NCBI GenBank assembly: GCA_965208945.1
Contig: OZ242366.1
Span: forward strand, 1,178,001-1,242,000
Length of the DNA stretch: 64,000 bases
Source of the DNA: JAPPLB01 sp965208945
Lineage (GTDB): Bacteria > Acidobacteriota > Terriglobia > Bryobacterales > UBA6623
Reading direction: 5' to 3'
In this document: one piece after another, positions 8,744-14,854 of the stretch
How positions within the stretch are numbered: the first letter of the stretch is position 1
Layout of the letters: every line of letters begins with the position of its first letter
Program-made: the position numbers and the translations under genes
The notes under the pieces: generated by a model
The model's database searches: none
What the model was told of the DNA's origin: nothing
The model's input: only the letters and a program-made list of their open reading frames with translations

Positions 8744-8832
8744 GCCTGCATTTCTCACCACGTGGCGAGGCGAAGTGGGTGAGAGGGCTGTCAGGACGAG
8801 GCGCGAGCCGCTTGGCGCGCGCAGGCGTACTT
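8744..8832. repeat. 180-bp palindromic repeat, copy A2, left half
   Basis: The left half of a full repeat copy runs from GCCTGCATTTCTCACCACG to CAGGCGTACTT, where the IS1111-type element begins. The right half resumes at 10274 with GAACAGTACG. Comparison with intact copies shows that removing 8833-10273 restores the standard sequence exactly. Confidence 0.9.
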
Positions 8833-8837
8833 ATGGG

Positions 8838-8850
8838 ATGGTTCGCTCCC
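8838..8850. repeat. IS1111 left subterminal inverted repeat
   Basis: ATGGTTCGCTCCC is the exact reverse complement of 10256-10268 and begins five bases inside the left end. Confidence 0.95.
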
Positions 8851-8933
8851 ACTTCCGCTGCGTCGTCGAGTTCGGCCATGCTGGTAGCAACGGCCGTCCC
8901 CGGCCGCAGTTCACGAACCGAGAGGAAACCATC

Positions 8934-10007
8934 ATGGCAACGACCCAGCGATCATCCCGCAAGAGCGTATGGAAGGAGGTCGTCACGATCGGCCTCGATC
9001 TAGCAAAACACAACGTCGACTTGGTCGGCTTGGACGCAACCGGCCGGGTGCTCACCCGTCGCCGCTACTCGAAGGGCAAGCTGCTGGAGGTGACCGCCCA
9101 GATGCAGCCCTGCCGTATCGGCATGGAAGCCTGCTGCGGCGCCCATCACCTGGGCCGCCAACTGCTGGCCCAGGGGCACGACGTGAAGCTGATGCCGCCC
9201 AAATATGTGAAGCCCTTTGTGAAGCGCGACAAGAACGACTCGACGGACGCCGAGGCCTGCGCGGAAGCCTGTCTGCGGCCGAGCATGCGCTTCGTGGCGG
9301 TCAAGAGCGAGCAACAACTGTCGATGCAGTCGCTGCACCGCTATCGCTCGCGGCTGGTGGGCAACTCGACGCAGTTGATCAACCAGGCGCGCGCCTTTCT
9401 GCTGGAACGCGGCATCACCCTTCCACAGGGCAAGCGTTGGTTTGTGGTCCGTCTGCCGGAGATCCTCGAGGACGCCGATAACGGCCTGTCCGACGAAATG
9501 CGGGCGCTGCTGGCGGGCATGTTTGCCGAATGGCAAGTGCTGGCAGAGAAGATTCAGCAAGTCAACACCTATCTGCTGAGGAAAGCGCAGGCGAGCGAGG
9601 CCTGCCGGCGGCTCAGAGAGATCCCCGGCATCGGCGTGCAGACAGCGACGGCCTTGGTGGCGACGATCGGCAACGCCGAGGCCTTCGAGAAGGGGCGCGA
9701 CGTCGCTGCTTGGTTGGGTCTGGTGCCGAGAGAGTACTCCAGCGGAGGCAAGCAGCGCTTGGGAGGCATCAGCAAGCGCGGCAACCGCTACGTCCGGACG
9801 CTGCTGGTGCACTGTGCCCGCTCGAGCCTCGACGTGCTCGCGAAGCGCAGCGACCAACTCGGCCAGTGGCTGCGGCGGATGCTCCTGAACAAAGATCGGC
9901 GGGTCGTGATCGTGGCGCTGGCGGCACGGCTGGCGCGCATCGCATGGGCCTTGCTGAGCAGCGGCCAGCGCTTCTCTCAACAGCGGCAACCAGCCCCGGC
10001 GGGTTAA
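8934..10007 (+). CDS. IS110-family (IS1111 group) transposase
   Basis: This is a complete 357-residue transposase. The N-terminal RuvC-like DEDD domain shows GLDLAK (first Asp, about residue 18), GMEACCGAHHLGRQL (Glu) and KNDSTDAEAC (further Asp residues). The C-terminal transposase domain shows the helix-hairpin-helix-like IPGIGVQTATALVATIGN and the conserved GGISKRGNRYVRTLLVHCARS, whose Ser is the proposed nucleophile. The ATG at 8934 follows a purine-rich GAGAGGAAACC. In-frame codons further upstream belong to the interrupted repeat. All key residues are present, so the enzyme is probably active. It would excise a circle and insert it at a site chosen by the element's own RNA. Confidence 0.95.
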   Translation: MATTQRSSRKSVWKEVVTIGLDLAKHNVDLVGLDATGRVLTRRRYSKGKLLEVTAQMQPCRIGMEACCGAHHLGRQLLAQGHDVKLMPPKYVKPFVKRDKNDSTDAEACAEACLRPSMRFVAVKSEQQLSMQSLHRYRSRLVGNSTQLINQARAFLLERGITLPQGKRWFVVRLPEILEDADNGLSDEMRALLAGMFAEWQVLAEKIQQVNTYLLRKAQASEACRRLREIPGIGVQTATALVATIGNAEAFEKGRDVAAWLGLVPREYSSGGKQRLGGISKRGNRYVRTLLVHCARSSLDVLAKRSDQLGQWLRRMLLNKDRRVVIVALAARLARIAWALLSSGQRFSQQRQPAPAG

Positions 10008-10255
10008 CCGCCCTGCGGTCCGCCGTAGCACTACCAGGAGCTCACAGTTTGTCTGCTTACTCCCGATTGATGGACAAAACGGTCGTACCGGCGTCACCGA
10101 ATCCTGTTACTGTTCATGGCCCTCACAGGTCGGCGTACTTATGAGGAGCGGGACGTGCGGACCCCATCATGGCCCGGAACCAGCGCGGTTCCACCTAGAG
10201 GTCGGATATATTGGCGCAGACCAACGTTCAGCAAGAAGGAATAGGTGGACATCCC
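10008..10255 (+). ncRNA. Putative target-guiding RNA (seekRNA/bridge RNA) region
   Basis: In IS1111-group elements the guide RNA is encoded 3' of the transposase (established knowledge). Two short stretches here match the insertion site. TACTGTTCA (10108-10116) is complementary to the right junction TGAACAGTA (10273-10281). GGCGTACTTATG (10132-10143) is identical to the left junction (8824-8835), which spans target and element. Guide segments for the two sides of the target, one per strand and about 16 bases apart, are what such an RNA should carry. The RNA's ends and folding were not determined. Confidence 0.65.
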
Positions 10256-10268
10256 GGGAGCGAACCAT
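10256..10268. repeat. IS1111 right subterminal inverted repeat
   Basis: GGGAGCGAACCAT is the exact reverse complement of 8838-8850 and stops five bases short of the right end of the element. Confidence 0.95.
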
Positions 10269-10273
10269 ATATT

Positions 10274-10363
10274 GAACAGTACGTTGAGCACGGCAAGCAA
10301 GCGCAACGAAGTCCTGGCGGTCATATCGCGTGCTTCGGCCGTCGGGTGGTGAGAAATGCAGGC
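10274..10363. repeat. 180-bp palindromic repeat, copy A2, right half
   Basis: It resumes with GAACAGTACGTTGAGCACGG and ends with GTGGTGAGAAATGCAGGC, the terminal inverted repeat partner of 8744. Confidence 0.9.
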
Positions 10364-10408
10364 TAGGAGTTACGCCAATGGTGCCGGGGCGCGTAACGCC
10401 GCCCGCGT

Positions 10409-10672
10409 GACTTTTGACACGGGCTGCTGACCTGCCTTTCTCCCCACGCGGCGAAGTGCGTGAGAGGGCCGTCAGGACGAGGCGCGAGCCCCCCGCGCCG
10501 GCAATACGGCCCTTTAAGGTTTCACGAGACACGAATCACGAAACATGGTTTCCCCGTCCCCCCGGCGACTCCAAGGAGAGCAGCCCAATCCCGACCAACG
10601 GGTTTTTCACGAATCACGAGACACGAATCACGAATCACGGCTTTTTTGCTTTTCACTAACCGCGGCCTCTTC
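10409..10672. repeat. Mosaic of repeat C, repeat A fragment and repeat B words
   Basis: CTTTTGACACGGGCTGCTGA is followed by a left-end fragment of the 180-bp repeat (10431-10495), then an array of CACGAGACACGAATCACG words, the CCCGGCGACTCCAAGGAGAG segment, and more CACGAATCACGG words. The 3' end of the GAF-like gene on the minus strand terminates inside this array. Confidence 0.7.
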
Positions 10673-11335
10673 CGGTTGCGGCGCCGTCCTCTTGCGAGTT
10701 CCGACGGCTTCGATCCAAGCCTCCGAGACCGCGACCAGCACCTCGATCGCAGCTTGCTCGACGGGGTTCTGCTCGTCTCCGTCGGCGAGCAACAAGGCAA
10801 GCACGCGGTCGCGCAGCACGATCGGAAAAAGGTGCACGCGATCTACCTCCGCGGTGCCGAGAATCGTGGCAAGCGGCTCGCCGAGTTCTCCGGAGCCGCC
10901 CCCGCAAACGACGGTGTCCCTCGTCTCGACGGCGTGCGCCGGCCCCGAGGCGTCGGCGAGGGGAATTTCCAGCCGCTCGACCGCCTTCCGTTGCTTTTTG
11001 TCCTCCGCGCCCGCCAGGCGAAAGCCGAGAAGCCGATCCTCTTTCTGAATGAACAGCGCCGCCCGCTTGGCGAAGCGCCCCGCCGCTTCGACCAGCGCCA
11101 CGGCGATGCCCGTCACGGAGTGCTCGAGGCGAATCTGCCGCAGCGCTTCCAGCAGAGATTCGCTCGCGCGGGTACGAGCCGCTTTTTCTATTTCCCCGTG
11201 CTCTTTCCGCAACCGGGCCTCCAGCCACGCGGTGTGTCTGGCATCGAGTTGCGATGCGACTTCGCGCCGGAACTGCTCGAAGGCGGAATCGAGCAGTGAA
11301 TCCAGCTCCGGGAAGTTGTCGGACTCTTCCGGCAC
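10628..11335 (-). CDS. GAF-like domain protein of unknown function
   Basis: The predicted protein has 235 residues and a GTG start (11335). The N-terminal third is charged and helical and probably coiled (EFEQFRREVASQL...LRKEHGEIEKAARTRAS). Residues about 75-200 resemble a GAF fold: SVTGIAVALVEAAGRFAKRAALFIQKEDRLLGFR, then FPIVLRDRVLALLLADGDE and a closing helix AIEVLVAVSEAWIEAV. A ligand-sensing or protein-interaction role is possible, but no output domain is attached. The last dozen residues (SEKQKSRDS) are encoded by the low-complexity repeat, so the original C-terminus may have been altered. No obvious ribosome binding site precedes the start. Confidence 0.65.
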   Translation of the reverse strand: MPEESDNFPELDSLLDSAFEQFRREVASQLDARHTAWLEARLRKEHGEIEKAARTRASESLLEALRQIRLEHSVTGIAVALVEAAGRFAKRAALFIQKEDRLLGFRLAGAEDKKQRKAVERLEIPLADASGPAHAVETRDTVVCGGGSGELGEPLATILGTAEVDRVHLFPIVLRDRVLALLLADGDEQNPVEQAAIEVLVAVSEAWIEAVGTRKRTAPQPEEAAVSEKQKSRDS

Positions 11336-11389
11336 GTTTGATGGTTCGCGGGGCGCGGACTCCGGGGATTGCTATTGTAGCGGGAGCGG

Positions 11390-11568
11390 GCCTGCATTTC
11401 TCACCGCGTGGCAAGGCAAAGTAGGTGACAGGGCCGTCAGGACGAGGCGCGAGCCGCTTGGCGCGCGCAGGTGTACTTGAACAGTACATCGAGCACGGCA
11501 AGCAAGCGCAACGAAGTCATGGCGGTCGTATTGCGTGCTTCGACCGTCGGGTGGTGAGAAATGCAGGC
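11390..11568. repeat. 180-bp palindromic repeat, copy A3
   Basis: A full copy with both terminal inverted repeats (GCCTGCATTTCTCACC / GGTGAGAAATGCAGGC) and the central CGTACTTGAACAGTAC-type hairpin (here GTGTACTTGAACAGTACATC). It separates divergent genes, so it occupies what would be their shared promoter region. Confidence 0.9.
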
Positions 11569-11597
11569 CAGTCAACAAGGGAAACGGATCTGAACAA

Positions 11598-12329
11598 ATG
11601 GGACTCGAACTCGAAGGTCGGGTAGCCGTCGTAACCGGGGGAAGCCGCGGCATCGGCGCCGCCGTGACGCGGGCGTTGCTGAACGAAGGAGCTTCGGTCG
11701 TCATCTGTGGACGAAGCGCCGGGACGTTGGAGCAGGCGCTGTCGGACTTCCGGCAGCTTGGCCCTGTCGAGGGGCGCGTCTGCGATGTCGGCCGCTTCGA
11801 CGAAGTGGCCGCCCTGTTCCGCTTCGTCGGCCAGTCCTTCGGGAAGCTCGACTACCTGGTCAACAACGCCGGCGTAGGCCGGTTCGCGCCGGTCGACGAG
11901 ATCGACCCCGCCGCGTGGGACGAGGTCATCGCCACCAACCTCAACGGTGTTTTCTATTGCTGCCGCGAGGCCGTCCCTTTGATGAAGAAGAACGGCGGCG
12001 GCTTCATCATCAATATCGGCAGCTTGGCCGGCAAGCACCCCTTCGCCGGGGGCGCGGCGTACAACGCGTCGAAGTTCGGTTTGAACGGCTTCACGGAAGC
12101 GATGATGCTGGACCTGCGGCACGACGGCATTCGCGTCAGCACGATCATGCCCGGCAGCGTCGATACCGGGTTCGGCGGGGCCGGCCGTCCCGCCGCCGAT
12201 TGGAAGATCTCGCCGGAGCACATCGCCGCGACCGTCCTCCATCTGATCAGGATGCCCGCGAGAAGCCTTGCCAGCCGCGTCGAGATGCGGCCCAGCCGTC
12301 CTCCGAAACGCCGTGTAGGCGCAACGTGA
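11598..12329 (+). CDS. Short-chain dehydrogenase/reductase
   Basis: This 243-residue classical SDR is an NAD(P)-dependent oxidoreductase of unknown substrate. The Rossmann dinucleotide motif TGGSRGIG lies at residues 13-20 and NNAG near residue 90. The catalytic serine is in NIGSLAG, and the YNASK active-site pair has Tyr at about residue 155 and Lys four residues later. MPGSVDTGF follows, as in family members. The ATG at 11598 is chosen because earlier in-frame codons derive from the palindromic repeat next to it. The C-terminal end (RPPKRRVGAT) is basic and unusual. It stands alone, so the pathway cannot be inferred. Confidence 0.93.
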   Translation: MGLELEGRVAVVTGGSRGIGAAVTRALLNEGASVVICGRSAGTLEQALSDFRQLGPVEGRVCDVGRFDEVAALFRFVGQSFGKLDYLVNNAGVGRFAPVDEIDPAAWDEVIATNLNGVFYCCREAVPLMKKNGGGFIINIGSLAGKHPFAGGAAYNASKFGLNGFTEAMMLDLRHDGIRVSTIMPGSVDTGFGGAGRPAADWKISPEHIAATVLHLIRMPARSLASRVEMRPSRPPKRRVGAT

Positions 12330-12512
12330 GAAGGTCCCCTGGCGAGCGAAGCAGCAATCCTGACATGCCTTTCTCGCCAAGCGTCGAGGCGAAGTGCGTG
12401 AGAGGGCCGTCAGGACGAGGTGCAAACCGCCCGCGCCGGCAGCACGGCCGGTAAGGCTTTCACGAATCACGGCTTTTCGGCCTTTCCCGTGGCGCGTTTG
12501 GTGCCTGTTGGT

Positions 12513-12538
12513 ACTGAAGCCCTTCAGTCTTGTTTTTT
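12513..12538 (+). terminator. Terminator-like hairpin, copy 1
   Basis: ACTGAA-GCCC-TTCAGT forms a six-base-pair stem followed by CTTGTTTTTTC. The stem is AT-rich and short, so this is a weak candidate. It could end the SDR transcript. The same structure recurs at 12795. Confidence 0.4.
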
Positions 12539-12794
12539 CTGCCCCGGCCTGCTAGGCATGAGGACAGGATGTCGGAAATCACCCGGATCGACGTGCCTTC
12601 GGTGCGGCGCTCGCAGGGGACGGCGGCCGTCCCGAACGCTGGCAACACGGCCGGTAAGGCTTTCAAGAATCAAGACTTACAAGGCTTTCACTAGCCACTG
12701 GCCACTAGTCACAAACCACTGCTGTTAAGGTTTTCACGAATCACGGCTTTTACGCTTTTCACGAATCACGAATGTTGAATCGTTGCATTGGGGT

Positions 12795-12819
12795 ACTGAA
12801 GCCCTTCAGTCTTTTTTTT
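12795..12819 (+). terminator. Terminator-like hairpin, copy 2
   Basis: ACTGAA-GCCC-TTCAGT is followed by C and eight T residues. It lies within the second copy of a duplicated ~100-bp block. No gene ends just upstream of it. Confidence 0.4.
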
Positions 12820-13270
12820 CCGCCCCGGCCGGCCTAGCATCAGGACAGGATGTCGGAAATCACCCGGATCGACTTGCCTTCGGCGCGGCATGGGGCGGCT
12901 ATGGCGCGGCATGGGCGGCCACCGTCCCCCGCACCGGCAACAAGGCCTGCATGGTTTTCACGAATCACGGCTTCTTCGGCCTTTCTCGCTCGCCGGCCGC
13001 CAGACATTCCTTCTGGAGCGAACCAGCCCCCCCGACCATGCTTTTCACGAGACACGAGTCACGAAACACGAATCACGAAACACGAATCACGGCTTTTACG
13101 CTTTTCTCGCTGCTTTCCTGCAAGTTGTGGAGCGGCATGGGGCGGCTATGGCGCGGCATGGGCGGCCGCCTCCCCCGCACCGGCAACAAGGCCTGTATGG
13201 CTTTCACGAATCACGAGACACGAAACACGAATCACGGCTTTTTTTCGAATCACAGCTTCCCTACCCACGA

Positions 13271-13320
13271 TTTCCCACGATTTCCCACCATTTCCCGGCA
13301 TTTCCCACCATTTCCCGGCC
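13271..13320. repeat. Five-unit 10-bp tandem repeat
   Basis: Units TTTCCCACGA, TTTCCCACCA, TTTCCCGGCA, TTTCCCACCA and TTTCCCGGCC stand head to tail without spacers. No function is evident. There are no spacers of CRISPR type. Confidence 0.85.
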
Positions 13321-13470
13321 CCCCCACCCCCCTCCGCCGTTCTGGGTCGGCCTCGCGGCGCGCGCCGTCAGCCGCCGCTCCCGCCGCCGACCGGCAAGCA
13401 CGAAAACGGACCGCCGCGAGAACATGACTCGAATGTCAACCTTTGAAAGCGAAGAAAACAAGTATGGGGA

Positions 13471-13476
13471 TATAAT
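13471..13476 (+). promoter_or_regulatory. TATAAT box seven bases before the ATG
   Basis: A perfect -10 hexamer is followed by CGTCAGC and then the ATG at 13484, the same spacing as at 5429. No Shine-Dalgarno site fits. A leaderless transcript for the four-gene cluster is the simplest reading. Confidence 0.5.
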
Positions 13477-13483
13477 CGTCAGC

Positions 13484-14836
13484 ATGAAGAATTGTGTCCT
13501 CGCCGCGCTGCTGCTCGTGCCGGCTCTCAGCGCCGCCGCCGATGTCAGCTACTACAACGAAGTGCGGCCGGTGATCGAGCAGTCGTGCCAGGGCTGCCAT
13601 CAGCCGGCGAACAAGATGGGCGGGCTTGACCTTACTTCCTATGCGGCCATCGCGGCGGGCGGCAACAAGGGGCCCGCTTTCAACGCCGGCTCTGCCGGCG
13701 AGAGCCGCCTCGTCAAGCTGCTCACCGGCGACGGCGAGCCGCGCATGCCCTTCGGACAAGACCCTCTGCCCGAGAACGAGATCGACTTGTTCCGCAACTG
13801 GATCGACCAGGGAGCCCGGGACGATACGCCCGAGTCGGCGCGAGCGCCGCAGGTTCCGTCCGAACCACCGAGCTACATTCAACCGCCCGTCGTGACAGCC
13901 GCCGCTTATTCGCCGGACGGTGAAAAGCTGGCCGTTGGTGGTTATCGCGAGATTCTCCTCCACAAGGCCGACGGCTCGAGCATCGAAGCACGGCTTCTCG
14001 GCCGCTCCGACCGCATCCACTCCGTCGCTTTCACGCCCGACGGCAAACAGCTCGTCGCCGTGGGCGGAACACCGGCCCGCTTCGGCGAAGTACAGGTGTG
14101 GGATCTCGCCTCGAAGAAGCAGGTGCAGTCCGTCATGACGACCTCCGACACCCTCTTCGGCGGCGATGTCTCACCCGACGGCAAGTACGTCGTGGTCGGC
14201 GGAGCTGACAACAGTCTTCGGGCGGTCGAGGTCAATTCGGGCAAGGAACTCTTCAAGGCGGGCCATCACGAGGACTGGGTGCTCGACGCTGTATTCGGCA
14301 TCGACGGTAAACGCATCGTATCGGTGGGCCGCGACCGCGCGGCCAAGCTCGCCAACACCGAGGACGGCGCGTTCCTCGAGAACGTCAACCTGTTGCGCGA
14401 CCAGCTTTTCGTCGTGACGCGCCACCCGCGCCGCGATTACGTGCTGATCGGCGGCGTGGACCGGGTGCCGTACCTCTATATGATGGATCGCCCGCGCGCC
14501 CTGAAAATCGCCGACGATTCCACGCTCGTGCGCCAATTCGATGAGCAGCAAGGAGCGATTTACGCCCTCGCTTTCAGTCCCGACGGCAGCCGCATCGCCG
14601 TGGGCGGTATCGCCGAGGTCGTGAACCTGTACGACACCGAGTCCGGCGAAGGCACGGCGCGTTGCGCCCTCCCTGGCGGCGGGGCCTTTGTCCTGGCGTT
14701 TCGTCCGGACGGGAAGCAACTGCTCGCCGCGGGATTCGACGGACTCCTTCGCATCTTTGACACGGAAACCGGCAAGCTCCTCAAGGAATGGACGGCGGTG
14801 CCGGTTGAGCAGGGACGGCTGAGGTCAGCGCGCTAG
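13484..14836 (+). CDS. Exported c-type cytochrome domain fused to WD40-like propeller
   Basis: The 450-residue protein begins with a signal peptide (MKNCVLAALLLVPALSAAA). A planctomycete-type cytochrome module follows, with one c-type heme motif CQGCH (about residues 34-38) inside the typical VRPVIEQSCQGCHQPANKMGGLDL context. Residues about 135 to the end are seven or so WD40-like blades marked by AYSPDGEKLAVGG, AFTPDGKQLVAVGG, DVSPDGKYVVVGG, AFSPDGSRIAVGG and AFRPDGKQLLAAG. This architecture is frequent in gene clusters with DUF1549/DUF1553 proteins, as here. It presumably acts in the periplasm in electron transfer or binding, but the actual role of these clusters is unknown. Confidence 0.88.
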   Translation: MKNCVLAALLLVPALSAAADVSYYNEVRPVIEQSCQGCHQPANKMGGLDLTSYAAIAAGGNKGPAFNAGSAGESRLVKLLTGDGEPRMPFGQDPLPENEIDLFRNWIDQGARDDTPESARAPQVPSEPPSYIQPPVVTAAAYSPDGEKLAVGGYREILLHKADGSSIEARLLGRSDRIHSVAFTPDGKQLVAVGGTPARFGEVQVWDLASKKQVQSVMTTSDTLFGGDVSPDGKYVVVGGADNSLRAVEVNSGKELFKAGHHEDWVLDAVFGIDGKRIVSVGRDRAAKLANTEDGAFLENVNLLRDQLFVVTRHPRRDYVLIGGVDRVPYLYMMDRPRALKIADDSTLVRQFDEQQGAIYALAFSPDGSRIAVGGIAEVVNLYDTESGEGTARCALPGGGAFVLAFRPDGKQLLAAGFDGLLRIFDTETGKLLKEWTAVPVEQGRLRSAR

Positions 14837-14854
14837 GCGGGATAGAGAGAAGAG

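Larger units (their letters stand above)
8833..10273 (+). mobile_element. IS1111-type (IS110 family) insertion sequence
   Basis: The element is about 1.44 kb. It contains one transposase gene, 101 bp of 5' non-coding DNA and a longer 266-bp 3' non-coding region. It has 13-bp inverted repeats ATGGTTCGCTCCC (8838-8850) and GGGAGCGAACCAT (10256-10268) that are subterminal, standing five bases inside each end. Subterminal repeats and the longer 3' non-coding end are hallmarks of the IS1111 subgroup. Ends were set by comparing the interrupted palindromic repeat with intact copies. There is a two-base ambiguity because TT is present at both ends. Confidence 0.92.
12330..13483. other. Long gene-free, repeat-rich intergenic region
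   Basis: About 1.15 kb without a credible gene. It holds a left-end fragment of the 180-bp repeat (12365-12436), two copies of a ~100-bp block (about 12505-12605 and 12787-12890), several CACGAATCACG arrays, and a CCAGACATTCCTTCTGGAGCG motif (about 13003). A GGCATGGGGCGGCTATGGCG block occurs twice (about 12885 and 13133), and there is a 10-bp tandem repeat (13271-13320). It precedes the cytochrome/PPC cluster. Confidence 0.75.

Noticed and set aside
12850..13446. 198-codon frame starting MSEITRID
   Set aside because: Beyond the first codons it is built from dispersed repeats (CACGAATCACG words, the 10-bp tandem array) and overlaps another repeat-derived frame. Only the ATG-led block is reported, as a repeat.
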